Assembly (NCBI RefSeq): GCF_024713975.1 | Contig: NC_091114.1 | Span: forward strand, 11,318,001-11,382,000 | Direction of reading: 5' to 3' | Source of the DNA: Paralichthys olivaceus | Taxonomy: Eukaryota > Chordata > Actinopteri > Pleuronectiformes > Paralichthyidae | DNA length: 64,000 nucleotides | In this document: positions 1 to 14,099 of the stretch, in pieces | How the letters are laid out: every line of letters starts with the position of its first letter | Position numbering within the stretch: the first letter of the stretch is position 1 | Position numbers and translations under genes: made by a program | The notes under the pieces: generated by a model | Seen by the model: the letters and a program-made list of their open reading frames with translations, nothing else | What the model was told of the DNA's origin: nothing | Database searches by the model: none

Positions 1-1516
1 AGTGTCACATAATTTAGAATACTGCTATTTATTAAACGTGCCATTTCAAAGTTCCACTGCATTTCATAAAGTGATGAGGGGAAGGACTGCAGACTGCTCT
101 GTGGCCACTGGTGTGACAGTGTTGAGATTAAACTTGAGATAACTGGAGTTTCAAACATGCTCAATTATTCAATTTGTTGCTTACAAACCTATTTTCACAA
201 TCAGCTTCTTACTATGAGGAATGACGTCCTCCACAAAGTCATTTTAATTGTCTCAATTTGGAGAATTCTGTTTTTGTCTTTTGCATTTATCATGGTTTTA
301 ACAAAGGAAAACTTCAAGAGAATCATTTCAATCAATCAGACTTTGTCAAATTAGGAGTTGATATAAAAATGTGATGAAATCACACCCACCACCGGTTTTT
401 TATTTGAAACCAGGTTTTCAGGGGCTTTAACAATTCTGTTAATAGGCTAAATTTTCACATTTTATAGAGGACTTGCAGGAAAAGTGATGGAAAATCTCAC
501 GATCTCACACAAAGCTCCTGTGGAAGATTTGAAGAAAATGTCCACACTTGAGTGCACGTCTGAGGGACCTTAAGATTTCTCGCAGTCTTTTCTGAATTGT
601 AACTCCTGATCGCACTAAGCGTAAAGTTAATGTAAAACCATGTTGAGAGAGCAGTATCGTGTTTAACATGCAGTCTCTTAGCAGTGCTGGATTTCTTTAT
701 TTTAAGCACTGTCTGTACACTACTTGCCAGATATGTGAGTTAGCTTTCTGATAAAACACGAAAAAAGGAAAAGTCAGTAGTGTTCCTTACAAACGGCTGA
801 GTCAACATGACACTGTTTGTGTGAAAGTGACAGATAATTGACTGCTGGTGTATTTCCTGCTGATTTTCCCTCACTCTTCCAGGCAGTTGGCGACAGGACA
901 CAACCTGACCCACATCTCTCACCAAAATAAAATGTGATTTATCTGTGCTGCAACAATTTGGCCTCCTTCTGAATCGGCAGCATGTGCTCCCGAGCTCGGC
1001 TCCGACCCAAGGGCTGAGCAGCTGCGCTATCACTCAGCTCATCCAGTGTGACAGCCCGAAATCTAAAGTGCAACAGCTCAGTCATGGGAATTTATCATCT
1101 GTAAACACACATATCACTGAGCAATCGGCGGCTGAGCCTGATACAAGTCGAGCCGCAGTCGACACAGTCATAAGGACAACTACTCCCCAAATAGGGATCA
1201 TTGGATTGTGAGCTAATAGCTCGAGTGGCTGCCTGCCAGGTAGATGCACCTGCGGCTCTAAACCGACTGTGTCATCGCTGCAGTTAAATCATTAGATACG
1301 GCTGAGGAGGACCAAGAGAACCATTAAACAACAGCTGCTGAGAAACAACCTTTAGTCTCAGCAGCAATAAAGCAGTAGACGTGAGTCGACAGCTTAACTT
1401 GTTCTACAGTGAAACACTTTACACGTTGTTTTACGGTGGTAGCAAAACGGCAAGAGATTCTCCAGTTAAATTACATTTATACACAAATAGAAGACAGACT
1501 ACAGGATGTCTCATTC

Positions 1517-1818
1517 CATAGATTGTATATAAAAAGATGGATGATAAAAATCATGATCACCCCCTGGTGGCTGGATGCAGTATAGGTCATAAAGATTCCA
1601 ATTCTTTCAATGATTTTCGAGTGAACCTGGTGAAACAACAGATTGAAGTTGAGTGCATGTATTTGTGGGACCTCGATATTATGGCTCCATCTGTTATCAC
1701 TACTCTGCAGACTCCAAGTGAAGTCCCCAGGGATGGAGGGAGTGTCCATAGTCGGGATATTTTGGCGCAAGGGGAGGAAGTGGACATGCATCATCCATCG
1801 TTATATAAAGTCATTATG
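1517..1818. mobile_element. MITE-like non-autonomous DNA element, near full length (family A)
   Basis: The two ends are imperfect inverted repeats: catagattgtatataaaaag at the left, and the reverse complement of the right end reads cataatgactttatataacg; both then continue into atggatga. The inside contains cccctggtggctggatgcagta, shared with the copy at 13.5 kb. No transposase is encoded; the three overlapping open frames here look like no protein. Confidence 0.6.
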
Positions 1819-2734
1819 ACACCAACAGATTTCTGAAAGGACGCTCGATACTTTGGGTTTGGATTTAACAGACCCCATCATCATACTCTTAATTTAATGG
1901 TGCTAAATGAATTACTGAATAAATGCAGATCAGAGTGAAAGGCTGAAACAATCACACACGCAAAGGTCTTGTCCAAACACACGATCAGTTAGGAAAGAAA
2001 TATCTTCAACATTCGTAAGCTGCATTTACTGTTAACCGATGACATATATGAGAAAAGTGTCAGCCAGTCGTCTGATTACACATCCACAGAGCATTATTAG
2101 TGTTTTCAGTCTGGCTTCATTGCACCGGCTGAATTTGAGTCGAATATTTACTCGCATTTAACTCAGTTTTGGTCTCCACCAACCCCCCGAGGGATGTGTC
2201 CGACTTAAGCTGTTAAATGCTCCACTGTGTTCACCAGCTAGTCACTAACTTGCTGTAAAGTGGCGTCTGAGAGCTTTTCCCATGAAGACAGCTGTTTGCT
2301 GCATCTGGAGACGATGCCGATGATTTGAGCCATGGGACTAAATCAGAAACAGTGACTTTGCTCGTCAGAAAACCAAAACATGTTGAACAGACTCAAGGGC
2401 TGGGCTGATGGGAGTGATGATTTTCCTTAGATTTGTCAGTACAAATGTCCCCCGTTAGATTATACAGCGTTATTTGATTCACCATTATTATAAACATTTG
2501 TCATCAGTGCTGCTAGAACCATGACTCAAGTGAGCGTGTGGATACCTGATGGTCGACTGGACTCGGACAAAGACTTTGAAATTTAGTTTTTACATTTTAT
2601 GAGCACGTAATTAAGGAAAACATCAGGCTCTGGTCAGATTCTGAAACAAAAAAGAAGATGCCTTTTGGGTTCAAGTTGGGCTCGATTTGTTTTCTCTCAG
2701 ACTCGGAGGGATTGAGGTAGAAAATTGCAGCGTC

Positions 2735-2795
2735 AATTAAATTCAAAACAACTTTATTTGTCCCCAGAGGGCGATTCTAAGGAAAATAGAGCATG
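2735..2795 (-). mobile_element. LINE 3' tail fragment
   Basis: The minus strand reads aatcgccctctggggacaaataaagttgttttgaatttaatt, a retrotransposon end of the same general kind as at 56.8 kb. Confidence 0.45.
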
Positions 2796-3239
2796 TCAAA
2801 AAACAAGTAAAGACAACGCTTCAGTGCAATGTTCATGGACAATTAAAACTCAATGCAGCATATTAAAAATTATAAAGTGAGAGCAGTGTGCATGAATGTA
2901 AAAGAAAAGTGAACAGGATAACAGTTGTGAAAACTGCTAACATAGATAAATACTAATTTATGAAAGTGAGCCACACTCTGGTAGAAACGTGGACTATTTT
3001 GTGGTTTAACATAAACAAATATGATTGTTAGATCAGTAGCTTCTGATTTCCACAAAACTGAAATATGTACATGTTTTACTCTGATTTATTCTGTCATATC
3101 AACTGGTGCATAACAGCACTTAACACAAAGGGTTAAATCCTCTTTATATCATGATTGTCACTAACTCTGTCACCAAATCGTTCTCTGCTCGGATGCTACA
3201 GTGTGATCATTTACAGAAGAATCAATTCACAAACAGTTC

Positions 3240-3419
3240 CTATTCCACTCGTCCTCTCAGGCGGCTCTGTGAAGCATCGCCAGCCACTTTGGAGCTAAAC
3301 GGTGAAGCCGCCGTCAGCGCCAGGAGCTCTGACCTGTTCTCCAGCTCTCTGGCCCTCGTTGGAATCTCCACTGAAACATAATTTGTAACAGCCCCGCCAT
3401 TTCTGTGAGAACCACTCAT
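3240..3419 (-). other. Unidentified exon-like open frame ending in a stop
   Basis: After a plausible acceptor (ggatttgtttcag) a frame of 59 codons runs to TAG at 3240, starting MSGSHRNGGAVTNYV and rich in charged residues. AATAAA follows on the same strand at 3085-3090. GC content is above that of the neighbours. I do not recognise the sequence, and another frame is nearly as open, so it may be chance or a decayed element. Confidence 0.2.
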
Positions 3420-3597
3420 CTGAAACAAATCCAGTGGCTCCGAGTGATATGCAGATACAGATGGTGCAGCAGAACCAACTGTTGTGTGAGTTACTGCCGT
3501 GATGGACAATCTGCTAAACATACTTCATGCAGAAAAACCGACCACGTTATTGCCGCTAATCGCGATGCCAGCTGATTTCTATTCACTCACATACCAA

Positions 3598-3795
3598 TCA
3601 AAGGACAACTGTATCCGCCCGCAGTGTCGAGGAAGGCTTGAAGATGCTCCGCTCAGTACGTGACAAGTCAACAAGTGGATCCAGCCCGACAGCAGCCTGA
3701 GGTCGAGCTCTTGTCAACATCATGATCTGACGCTCAAAAGACTCATGCAACCTGTCAGCTGCTATCAGAGCCTCCATTCGCACGCTACTCCACAT
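3598..3795 (-). other. Unidentified open frame, 65 codons
   Basis: The frame reads MWSSVRMEALIAADRL at its start and ends in TGA next to a donor-like gtatgtgag. It lies 180 nt upstream, on the same strand, of the exon-like frame at 3240-3419. The product is not recognised. It could be a remnant of a mobile element, a conserved non-coding element, or part of an unknown gene. Confidence 0.2.
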
Positions 3796-6020
3796 TAGCC
3801 ATCAGCTAAGACGGAACAATGTGCCGAAAAGGTCACAGTTCACAGCCACTTAACGCTGTCAACAGACGTCTATGTCAATTCATTCTCACGTTGAAAAAAC
3901 ATGGGCGTTTCACTTTGAACTAAATCTATTATGAACCTATCATAATATATTATAATCAAATATGATGGACCAAATAATGACGTGTGTGTATTTGTATGTG
4001 ATTTTCAGAAATAAACAATACAGAGTTTCTCTCAGGGCAGAGAAATTATCTATGGTTGCCGATGGAACATAAATTCATATCTTAATGAATTATTAGGAGT
4101 GTAATTCATTCAGAATCTATAGCTGAAATGTTCACAACATGCTGAACGATAAAGGTATTCCATCACCATCAATGATCTTTAGTGAGATCTCATCCATGCC
4201 AATAATCCACAGTAAACTAAAGTATGTCACAGTGTATTTTTTTCTACTGTAAATCACGAAAAATCCTGCTATTAAAGATGAAACTTGAAAAATCACGGAG
4301 CTAAAATGTCGACTTTCAGTGTTACTCTGTATCTAAAGGGCATGGCGCTGTTATAAACATGATCCGTTTCCTCTGAAGTCAAACAACGCATCATAAATAT
4401 CTGTGCTTACTTACGTTCGAATCCCCCGGTGTCCAGAGAAGAAGATGCAGTTTGGGGGAGACAGATGCTTTTGGCCATGTATTATTCACCCTGTTAATTC
4501 CACAGCCCTGCCAAAGAGAAAACAAGAGTCTGTTTATTTTATTCATCTTTTAAAATTCACAAATAGATTTCTGCAAAATGTTCCTGATTAAAATGGATTG
4601 CTGGGCATCAAATATGCATTTCAGATGGGACATGAGGTGTATTTGAGTTTTGATGCAAAGCAGGCTAGCTGTCCCCCCTGATTCCAGTCTTTATGCTAAG
4701 CTAGGCTACCTGCCTCAAATCTTTAGAGCCATATACATGAGACTTGAACCAATGTCTCCATCTAAAGCAGAAAAAAATTAATTTGATGAACAATTTCTTA
4801 AAGCGGTTATGGATTTGATAAATACGCTGCACATGTATTAAACTGAAGCCAAGCAAAGACAACGGTTTCTAACAGTTTGCTGGGCATCATTTTTGTCTTT
4901 CAGGAGCATTTACTGCACTGACACGGAGAACCGAAGATAAATAAATAAAAGCCGCCACAGATGAGCTGGTCGAAGCTGCATTTCAAACTCGATGATGTTT
5001 AAACTCACTCACACGGACGGACTTTTCAGACCGTCCCGCGGAACGAAGCACTCTCCCAGAATGCACCGAGATTTGGAGGGGGGGAGGGAAGTGGCCGAAC
5101 AGATTGTTATGTCACCATTAGGGAGCTGCAATAAACTCATATTTCTTTTGCATTTTGCATGACTGGAGGGCTTTCCACTCTCGCCTGTCTGCTCCCCTCA
5201 CATCAGCCGCCCCGTAAGTGGAGCAGTTCGGGGCTGCAGGTTTTGCCTCGCTGCAGCCAGAGTGTTGTCTGTGCCAGATAGCATTGCATGATTACACTCA
5301 GCAGCGCACAATTTTGTAGACAGCGTTATAGCGGGAGAATAAAACGTCTCAGGCCTCATTAAACACCCACATATTTGGAAATTAGAAACCAGTTATTCAC
5401 CATTGAGAGGGGAGAATAGGGAGATCAAAATTAAATCTTTTGAAAACGCACTGTTTACAAGCCATGAGAGAGAAGGCGGCTTCGTGAAAATGGAGTGAAC
5501 AAAACCTTCATTTTTGTTTAGTGCATTTGGATAAGTACAAGCTGCAAAACATATCATTTTCTTGATTTCCCTGTTTCCAAACTCAGCCATTGTTTGCATG
5601 TGTCATGGTTTTTTGTTTGTGATAAACAGAGACAATCAAGTGCGTAAAATGTATTGTGTTTCCTCTGAGCTATAAAACACTAAAGTTGTTCTGACAGATA
5701 CTTTTTTTTTTTTGCCAGGAGCTGATGAAAACAGGACAACAATGCTCTCTCTGCTGCACGGCTTTAAATGTGGCTGCACTGTAAAGAGAACGCACACTGT
5801 CATGTTAATTCTGTTCACATTGTTAAGCGGTACGCCGAAATATACGGCTCAAACTTTCCCGGCTTTCACATGAATATTTGACCAGTTGCTAAACCTTCAT
5901 CGTCAGACAGTATATTTTAGGTCAGCATAACCATAGTTAGGCATTTGGTCTCAGAAGCCTTTTCCAACAAATCCAAACATTGGGCAACTTTTATCAAATA
6001 TGTGTTGCCTCCTTAAAGCA

Positions 6021-6200
6021 TTGGTGGAGAAGTATTCTGATCCTTTACTAAAATAAAAGTACTTTCTTCACACTTTAAAAACAATGCAGTACAAGTAAAA
6101 GTCCTTCATTCAAAACCTTGCTAAAGTAAGTAATGTGTTTAAATATATGAAAAGTTAAAACCTCAAATTTGTAATTAACAGTTCTGGAGTAAAAGTACGT
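6021..6200 (-). mobile_element. 'agtaaaagta' DNA-transposon-like repeat (family D)
   Basis: Block gtggagaagtattctgatcctttactaaaataaaagtac, then aatgcagtacaagtaaaagtccttcattcaaaacctt and further agtaaaagtac units. This matches a non-autonomous element common in fish, usually placed with hAT elements. Confidence 0.55.
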
Positions 6201-7439
6201 AGATTCAAATATCTCAGGCATGAAGAAGAATAAGAAGCAAAGTGAGATCTTGTAGTTTTGAGCCTTCACATCCTCAAACGGCCTAAAAAAAAAAAAAAAG
6301 AAAAAATCAACACCATGTTTCAGCAAAAGTAAACAAGTGGTCAAATCGTGCACTAAATCTCTGTGGTTTCAGTCCCAAACAACCTTCATCTCTTTGATAT
6401 TAGACGTACGGATGAAAGAATTGTGTGCGATGCGACAGGCCCGTATGATACCCGCTCTGTGATCCCACACGGACTCGTTGAAAGATTACATTACCAGCCT
6501 TTCTCAAGTGGGCATTTCTGCTGCTCGCCTCTTCCTCGTGCCTCTCTGGGTTTAATTTGAGCCAAAAAACAGCCACAGGATACAACTTCCAAGGCATTAG
6601 CATTCTCAGCAGTCAGCCGGCAAAATATCAGATCTGGCTAGTTTAAAGTGACAGGGTGCTTAAACTACAGTACATAGGGGTAAGAAACAAGCGCCTCCCG
6701 CTAACTACAAACACATCATGTAAGGCTCATGCCCTTTCATGTGCTGCAGTCTGCCCCGTACTGTACTTCCCAGCACTATAGTGTTACACCTCCTGGGTAC
6801 GCATGCTAATGCCTTTTAAGCAACTGCGACTTTATGATGTGGTTCAAAGCAATTTGGACCAATGTGATGAATCTGGCCGAGGAGCCCAACAATTGATATT
6901 TAATTCATTGTGCAAGTGTTTGGTCTCAATCTGCAGAAACTAAAGAGATTAATGTCACTTGGATGTTTTCTCTAACGTTGTCTGGACGATGGCAGACGGA
7001 ACAAAACGTAGAGGTGGCTACGTCTCACACCCACAAGGGTTCATATTGAATCAAAAGAATAATTTATATAAATGAAGATTTTATTGTTTGTTTGGTTTCT
7101 AATAACTTCTGCTTTACTGTCACAGCCCAACATAGTCATAGTCCAAAAATGAAGCTTGGCTTACTCACTTTTTTCCAGAGCTTTCTGCTCCAACACAGTC
7201 TTCATCAGTCTGTCGTGGACCTGTTGACACATCAGGAGACATCGTGATTATTTTGATACAGTAAATCGACTTAAGGTGAAATTGTTATTTGTATATTTAA
7301 CAGAGAATAAGACATCTCCCCAAAAGTGACATTAAAGGTGATAAATCCCACCTCCTCCATGTTCATGAACAGGATGTGGACCAAAATAAAGAGTAAATGT
7401 ACACATCAAATACATTTTTCTCCCAAAATGTTTTCTGAA

Positions 7440-7622
7440 TTGTAGGTAGTTCTTATCACACTGTTCAAAATATTCATGTTTCAGATAAGATGATGCTAAA
7501 AACATCATGACAGCTCAGACTGACTCATGATGAAGTGCGTACATGTTAGTAACTGGGATATTTTGGTTTAACTCTTGCATAGTGGGATGAAGCGGAGATG
7601 GGTCGTCCATCTTTATATCCAA
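7440..7622. mobile_element. MITE-like element, 3' half (family A)
   Basis: Shares gtagttcttatcacactg, gatgctaaaaacatcatgaca, and the terminal gtcgtccatctttatatccaatg with the longer copies. Confidence 0.45.
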
Positions 7623-8849
7623 TGTTTAGCCACGTATGTTACAGCGATTTGAAAGTTTGTTACTTTGAGGTCGTCTGTGATCGTACCACCAAGATTTTGA
7701 CGAATTAGCAGAACTGTTGCATCTTCTCTTCAGGACCTCTCTGATGTTCAAATCAGTAAATCACACTTTGCACACTTTTCCTTTAACTGCAGATGGACAA
7801 ACAACACCATTGCCCGTGAATGGCTGTTTTGAGCTACACTGCTACGTCCTCCTGATTGGTATCTTCCCTGTATGACACTGTTCAGTGTTTCTCTGCGTCT
7901 CCTTAACCACCGTTTGCGCAACATCCATCGTAGTGTTTTGAAACATCCTGTCCACAGGAAGAGTGGGCTGAAAACAGAGCCCCTCACCGGCTCCAGCGGT
8001 GAGTAATTTGATGTAATTGCACTGTGGTTGAAACCTTTGAAGACCCAGTTTGTGTTTTGAGTGAACTAATGATGATTAGAGCTTGTTCACTTGTCAATAG
8101 CGATTAAAGGTGCAACCACTTTTAAAAAGCATATCTTGTTTAATCATGAGCCCAAATTAAATATTGTTTTTTAAAAAACACCAAGACATACAGTAGTGTG
8201 TCTGCCTAACAATATAATCATTAGGGGTATTTGTTCACTGTCAGGAACCATGATGATCAACAGTACGTGACTGACTGTGGGATCAACCATGTGGAAGGGA
8301 CAAAAGAATATATTTACATTTTCGCTGCAGGGAAAAACTGTGTCGGTTACAAACAATACGCAGAGCGAGGAGACTCGAGGCTTGAAAGGCTGCCGCTCGC
8401 ACCACATGATATAGATTACCTTCGGAGAAATCTGGGCGCCCATTAACGCCACTGTTTGATCTCAATGGCACAAATTGATCCAAGGTGAAGAAATTGTTGC
8501 GTAATTATGATTGATGATGACAAGAAGGGGAAATGATTTGTGCCTTTACATCCTCAGTTCCTATAGGGAGCTCAAATGAAACATGAAGATGAGGAGCTAC
8601 TAAAACCGGGAACACAGCATTTATTCAATTAGGTGACTACTGTATTTCTACTATTCCACATTTTAAAGACAATAAACTGTCTTTTAGGCCAATACAGATA
8701 AATATTTGAAGGATATATAATCATAACAAATGTGTAAATATGTTTTTTTATATATTTTTTAAAAAGGTCCAAGAGGTTTTGAAAGGTGCATTATTGACCT
8801 TGTACATTAATGAGGTTATATGTTTGCCTTGCAATCAGAATATTACATA

Positions 8850-9095
8850 ACTAGAATTACACTCAGTCGAGCACATACTTCCCCCGAGGCCCAACAGTCC
8901 TGTTTAAGTCAACCAAGCTGCATCAAATTTCACAGACTCATAGATATGAGTCCCCTGAATGTGTTCATCAAGATCCATGATTTATTCTCTGGGAAAACCC
9001 ATCTAGTAATGTTCCAAAAATGTTTTATGGGTTAATGGACCAAGTTTTGTGGAAATCCACTCAGTGGTTCTTGTGCAATATTTCTCACAAGCAAA
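8850..9095 (-). mobile_element. Family B repeat fragment
   Basis: On the minus strand it reads through an ending like ccactgagtggatttccacaa, then a long diverged middle, to agtatgtgctcgactgag. Related by shared short blocks to the 46.9 kb copy; strongly decayed. Confidence 0.35.
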
Positions 9096-12000
9096 CAAAT
9101 GTTTGAAAATGTTACTGAAATGTTAACCTTCTTCTGATTAGCATGTTACTGTGGCACGTTCTAAAATGCATCACAGCTATTTCTGTCATTGGTCTACTGC
9201 AATATCTGGTCAATCAGTGGAAGTACGTGCAGATATTCATCTGTATTAATTTAGTAATCACTTCATCAAGGAAAAGAGGTCAATTCAAACGAAATCTTGT
9301 TTGTGCAGGAAATTCACAATATGGAACACATTACACACAACACACCCTGAACACATTAATGTGTTAAACTACATTTAAGGCCCGGGGCCAAACAGTGTGA
9401 ACTAAAGCACAGTTCATAAAGGACCCTGCCTGTTTACTGATACATTCAACTTAAAAACATACACTTAAACCATTTCATTTTTACACCTATGATAAAGTGA
9501 ATTATTTGGGATGTTGATAATCTGAAGAATATAACATCGACAGCCCAAATCTGTGAAAACAGATTTTCACATTTCCCCCCCACAGACGCTCAAGCCTTCC
9601 ACGTTTTCTTCCGCCAGCCTTAATTGACAGGAAGGATTTGTACAGTGGTGGGGCATCTGTGACTCAGTGTCTAGAATAACTCACTAAATAAAGAATATAA
9701 GCAATCTGCTCTCGTTTCACTCAGTGCACCTTTCTCCTTCCCTGTTGCCAGGGGGATGACCAAATGCATTTCGTATGCAGCCGCCGTGCTTCACTGCCTT
9801 CCGAGCTCAGAGCAGAATCATGTTCCACTTTAAAAACGTTAATTTTACATTTTTAATGACCGGCTGATGGCTTTTAGTAAGTGAGTACTGCTTACATGGG
9901 AAGATGTGATGTTCTGGAAATCCTCTCACACTCCTGCAAATCCTCATCCTGGATTAAATGATCTGTCCTGGTGAGACGTGGTTATATTTGTGGACCTAGG
10001 AGAAAAAAATGACTTAAAGTTTGCAATATTCAAAAGGATTCATATAGAATAAAAAAGTTATATTTTTGGATGCAAAATCTACTTTTTCACATCACTGTTG
10101 CACACACATGCATCATGTGTTAACTTGCTGCAATGGAATCCAGTTAGTCAAGGAGATTCCTCGATTTCATGGCTGGTTAGGCTGATGCCAGGATTATCTC
10201 TTGTTATTTTAAGGCATATAATACAACATTATGACTTAATGGGATGTGTGAAATCAGTTGGAAGACACCGGGGGGGGCGCCTCTCATAGAAACATCTACA
10301 GAATGCAGTTCCTGCTAAAGGAAAGATTATGAATTGCTGACCAAAGCTCTGTATCCAAAGGGAGTGATTTGACACGTAAAATCGTCATTACGCCTCCACA
10401 TTAAGAGTTCAGTGGTGCAGCGAGTGAAAACTGTGCAGCCTTTTGAACATGAGGTCATCCACTCTTTCCTTTTTTTTTATAAAAACGCCCTCCTCTTCCC
10501 AGGGGTCAGCTCACTGCCCAGTGTTGGGAAGTGAGGTTTCAAAGTGTCTGAGATGTGAGCTAAGTGGTTTATAGCACAAATTCTGCTTTTTTTTTCCTCC
10601 TCTGCAGTAATTAGCTTGTGCTCAGCGCTGTCATATTCAGAAGTGCATCTGCCTATGAAAAAAAAAAACAGGGCAAGAAAACAAGAGGCCAGGCCTCCCC
10701 AGGGTCAGTGCCCACCGCAGCCTGGATTATGGCACCAAAGGAATCCTGGGAAGCGTGTATTGATTTGGCCTGACACTTGCTGCCACATTTAGCTTCGCCG
10801 CTGCTGACTCGCAAAGGCTTCAAGCAGTTATCTGCCACATTCTCTACTATCTTTAAAGAGCAATGAGAAATTACCTCGTGCCACAGAAGATTTATCATCA
10901 CATAATTAGCCCGGTGCACCTAACGGCAGATCACTCTCGACTGCGAATACGAGCTTAAAGTTCATGTGCACGGGACTATGCTTAATTAACTTTCAGCATG
11001 AGCATGCGATGACGAAAACACTGGCCTTTATAAACAAGGTTTCACAGACTGTGCTGCACTGTGAGGTCCGACAGTGGATCAGCACCTCAACACATCAGTG
11101 CAGGAAAATAAATCCAGTTCATAAAAGATATAGTTGCACATTGTCAGAGGCATTTTTGTTTTGGGGTAGACAGTCATTACCTCTCGCTGCCTCTAATCCC
11201 CTGTTGCTGATCTGGATTAGGGGCCAGATTCTCTTCCATGGATCCTGATGGGAAAAAAAAGAGAATAAGGAATATTTAGAGACCTGATATCTGTAAATGT
11301 CTATGTTATAATTTGTTTAGCTTGATTTAATTTAAAGGGACTGTTGGTTTGCACTCTCCTGAGAGCTCTTTTCTTTGTAGGAATTAATAAACTCCATATT
11401 ATATACTCATTCTGCACAGGTTGAGCAGCCTCCTTGGTCTTTTTCCAGCCATCCACTGACTCCATCCACTGGTCCACAGCTCCAGCCCCTTACTGTGACA
11501 GGTCTGGGTTGTAGGTCACATGATGACACCTGCGCAAACTCAAGCTGCTGAAAAAGACAAGAAGATGCAACAAAAAGCTCTAAAACTGTCACATGTATCT
11601 TCGGTTAAGGTATTTTTGACAAATTTATACATTTTGATTAACAGCATTACTATAGCCAATATGCATAGGACATAAATGTACATTATTAGCAGGTGGAATA
11701 CAATAGGGACGTAGAGCTCGTCACAGTGCGACTGTTAATTGTATCAGCCATTTGAATATTAGTAGAGTTGGCAGATTTGAGCCTTTTACAGACAAATATC
11801 AGTTTCTGTGAACAGAACTTTATTGTTCACCTAACTATGTCTTTGTCTCACCAACAAACAATCAACATGAGGACACACGATCATAAGAACAAGCAACAAC
11901 ATAAAACTACAACGGGAGGTTAGGTACACAATGTTGCCAACTGATTCTGCAGAGTAAAAAATGAATGATGTGTCAAATATGTGTGTTTACTTTGTCTTAT

Positions 12001-13544
12001 ATATTTGGTTTTGTTTGTGTTTTTCATCTGTAGTGATTTATGATCTTTGTCATAAGGGCTGGATAATGACATCAGAAAATGTCAGCCATCCATAACACTA
12101 ACCAAATATCACAACGTAGAATGAGGAAAACTAAGATTCAAGCTTAAAAAGGCATGACACAGACATTTTAACAGAACAGGAGCAGATATAGGACTTTACA
12201 TCTCTAGCCAGACTACAGACACCGTCACAGAATTCAAAGCATCAGCTCAGAATGTGTTGCACAAGCAGCCATATTTAAGCTCTGCACTCGTGACATATGA
12301 TCCGTTATGTTTAGTGAAATTTGGTCCAGTGTCATGAGCAGATTTGACTCCTCACAAGCCCAGTGTTCACATTCCCGCTCAGCTGTAAACATCTCATCAC
12401 CCACTGTTGCTGCTCTGCACGATTCCGGGCAACTGCTTTGTGCAAAGAGCAACTCTTGGCAAAAAACTTCGTCCGGAATCATCCAACACTTTAGCCTTTG
12501 GAGAACCCATTGGCTTTAAGTGGCCAAATGCCATCTTCTTTTATTCATGTGATGGCACTTGTGCGCCCTTTAATCCAGCACTCTCTCCAAGCAATAGTAT
12601 AAGTCTCACCCCTTTCCCCTTCTACAACTGTCAGCCAGATGTGATTTCTCGTTTTAATGTTTTCCATTTGATTTAATTCTCTGGGCAACAGTTGTACCAT
12701 CACAAGGCATCTTCCTCTGCATCTCTGTCAGCTACAAATGCAGTTGTGGGAGCGCACTGGATGAAATGGGCAAGGACAGCTTCACAACCGCCAGGGGTGT
12801 TATTCTAAGATCAGGCTGGAATCAGAAGTTTTGTCGGTTTCAGTTAACCAAGCCGCCGCTAAATGGCTTAAGCCGGGTACGGGAGAAAGCTCTGAGATGT
12901 CGCTGCTTGACAGCTAAAGTAGCCGGACATGTACCCAGCCTAAAGAGCCCTCAGGCTTTCTCTTCTTCATGACTGACTTTTAAGTGTTTTATCCGTGGGA
13001 CGCAGCGATAATGTGCATTAAGATCAAGAACACTTATTTCAATTGTGCTTCATGTTTTATTCTGGCCCTAAATTCGGCAGCGTCTAGACATGTGCATTGC
13101 CGAGAATAACTCACATGGGAGGATCCCAGACTGTAAGAGCAGAGTTGACTTTAAGTAGGCAAACATTCTTCTTCCCTATTATTTTGTTGCCATAAAGGAA
13201 TTTGCCTTTTATGCTTCGTTAAAAATGCAAAGCCAAAGCAAAACAATTTCTCTCAACACATTTCCAACATATGTTAAGGGTATAAATATACATTACTGAG
13301 GGATTAATCTGTGCACTGGTCCCCTCTGGATAACAGGCATGATAGCAGTATCTGTATGCATGTGGTTTTGAGGATGATGCTTGTCTGATTTCTCTTATTT
13401 TTAAAGAAAAATAAGAAAAGACAATCCAAACCTACAAAGTGTCAGTCCAAAGCCTGCTGGTTCTACTTAGGCTATAAATTTTATAAGTCAGTCATGTATT
13501 TGGACTAGAGAGTACAGTAGGAGGATGTATATGACTATCATAGA

Positions 13545-13975
13545 CTAGGTAGACAATATGACAGTTCTTTCTGAAGCTGAAGTGTCTCCATCACCACCTG
13601 GTGTCTGGCTGCAGTACAAGTCATAAATCCTTTCAGCATCTTTCTCTCAAAGACGGTTTCTATAATTTTAGTAAGCTCTTATCACACTGAATGATTTTAA
13701 GTGTATTTTTCAAATAAGTTTGGGTTCAATTAGTTATTTGATGCTGTAAAAACAGGGTGAAATGTCATGACAGGTGAAAATAACTCACCATTGGTCAAGC
13801 GCGTGTATTCATCAACCCTCGACACCGTGGCTCCATCCCCAGATCGCTACCGCACCGACTCTGGCTCCGAATGCACAAGATGGCAGCGTTTGGCGACTGC
13901 AGATATTTTGGCTTCCTTTCTGGATAGTGGGAAGAAGTGAGAGGAGTCATCCATCATTACATACATTGTGTTAGA
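13545..13975. mobile_element. MITE-like element, longer copy (family A)
   Basis: Carries the same internal block (cacctggtgtctggctgcagta) and a right end close to tcatccatcattacatacattgtg, matching the end of the 1.5 kb copy. It also has the inner sequence ttagttatttgatgctgtaaaaac and ggtcaagcgcgtgtatt, which reappears at 48.3 kb. Confidence 0.55.
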
Positions 13976-14099
13976 GGTATAGTACAACAGTGTGGTTCAC
14001 TGACAAGAACAATAATTACCTTCAAAACAATGTCTTCCAGAAAACAGGACAAAGTTACACATTACATTTCATTAAAGTATACTAAGAGGCACATCGACA

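Noticed and set aside
4403..4430. gttcgaatcccccg looked like the T-arm of a tRNA gene.
   Set aside because: No A-box, no acceptor-stem pairing and no anticodon arm at the right distance upstream on either strand.
13774..13974. 66-codon plus-strand frame containing a His-Trp-Pro rich segment.
   Set aside because: It lies in a MITE-like copy and matches non-coding parts of the other copies.
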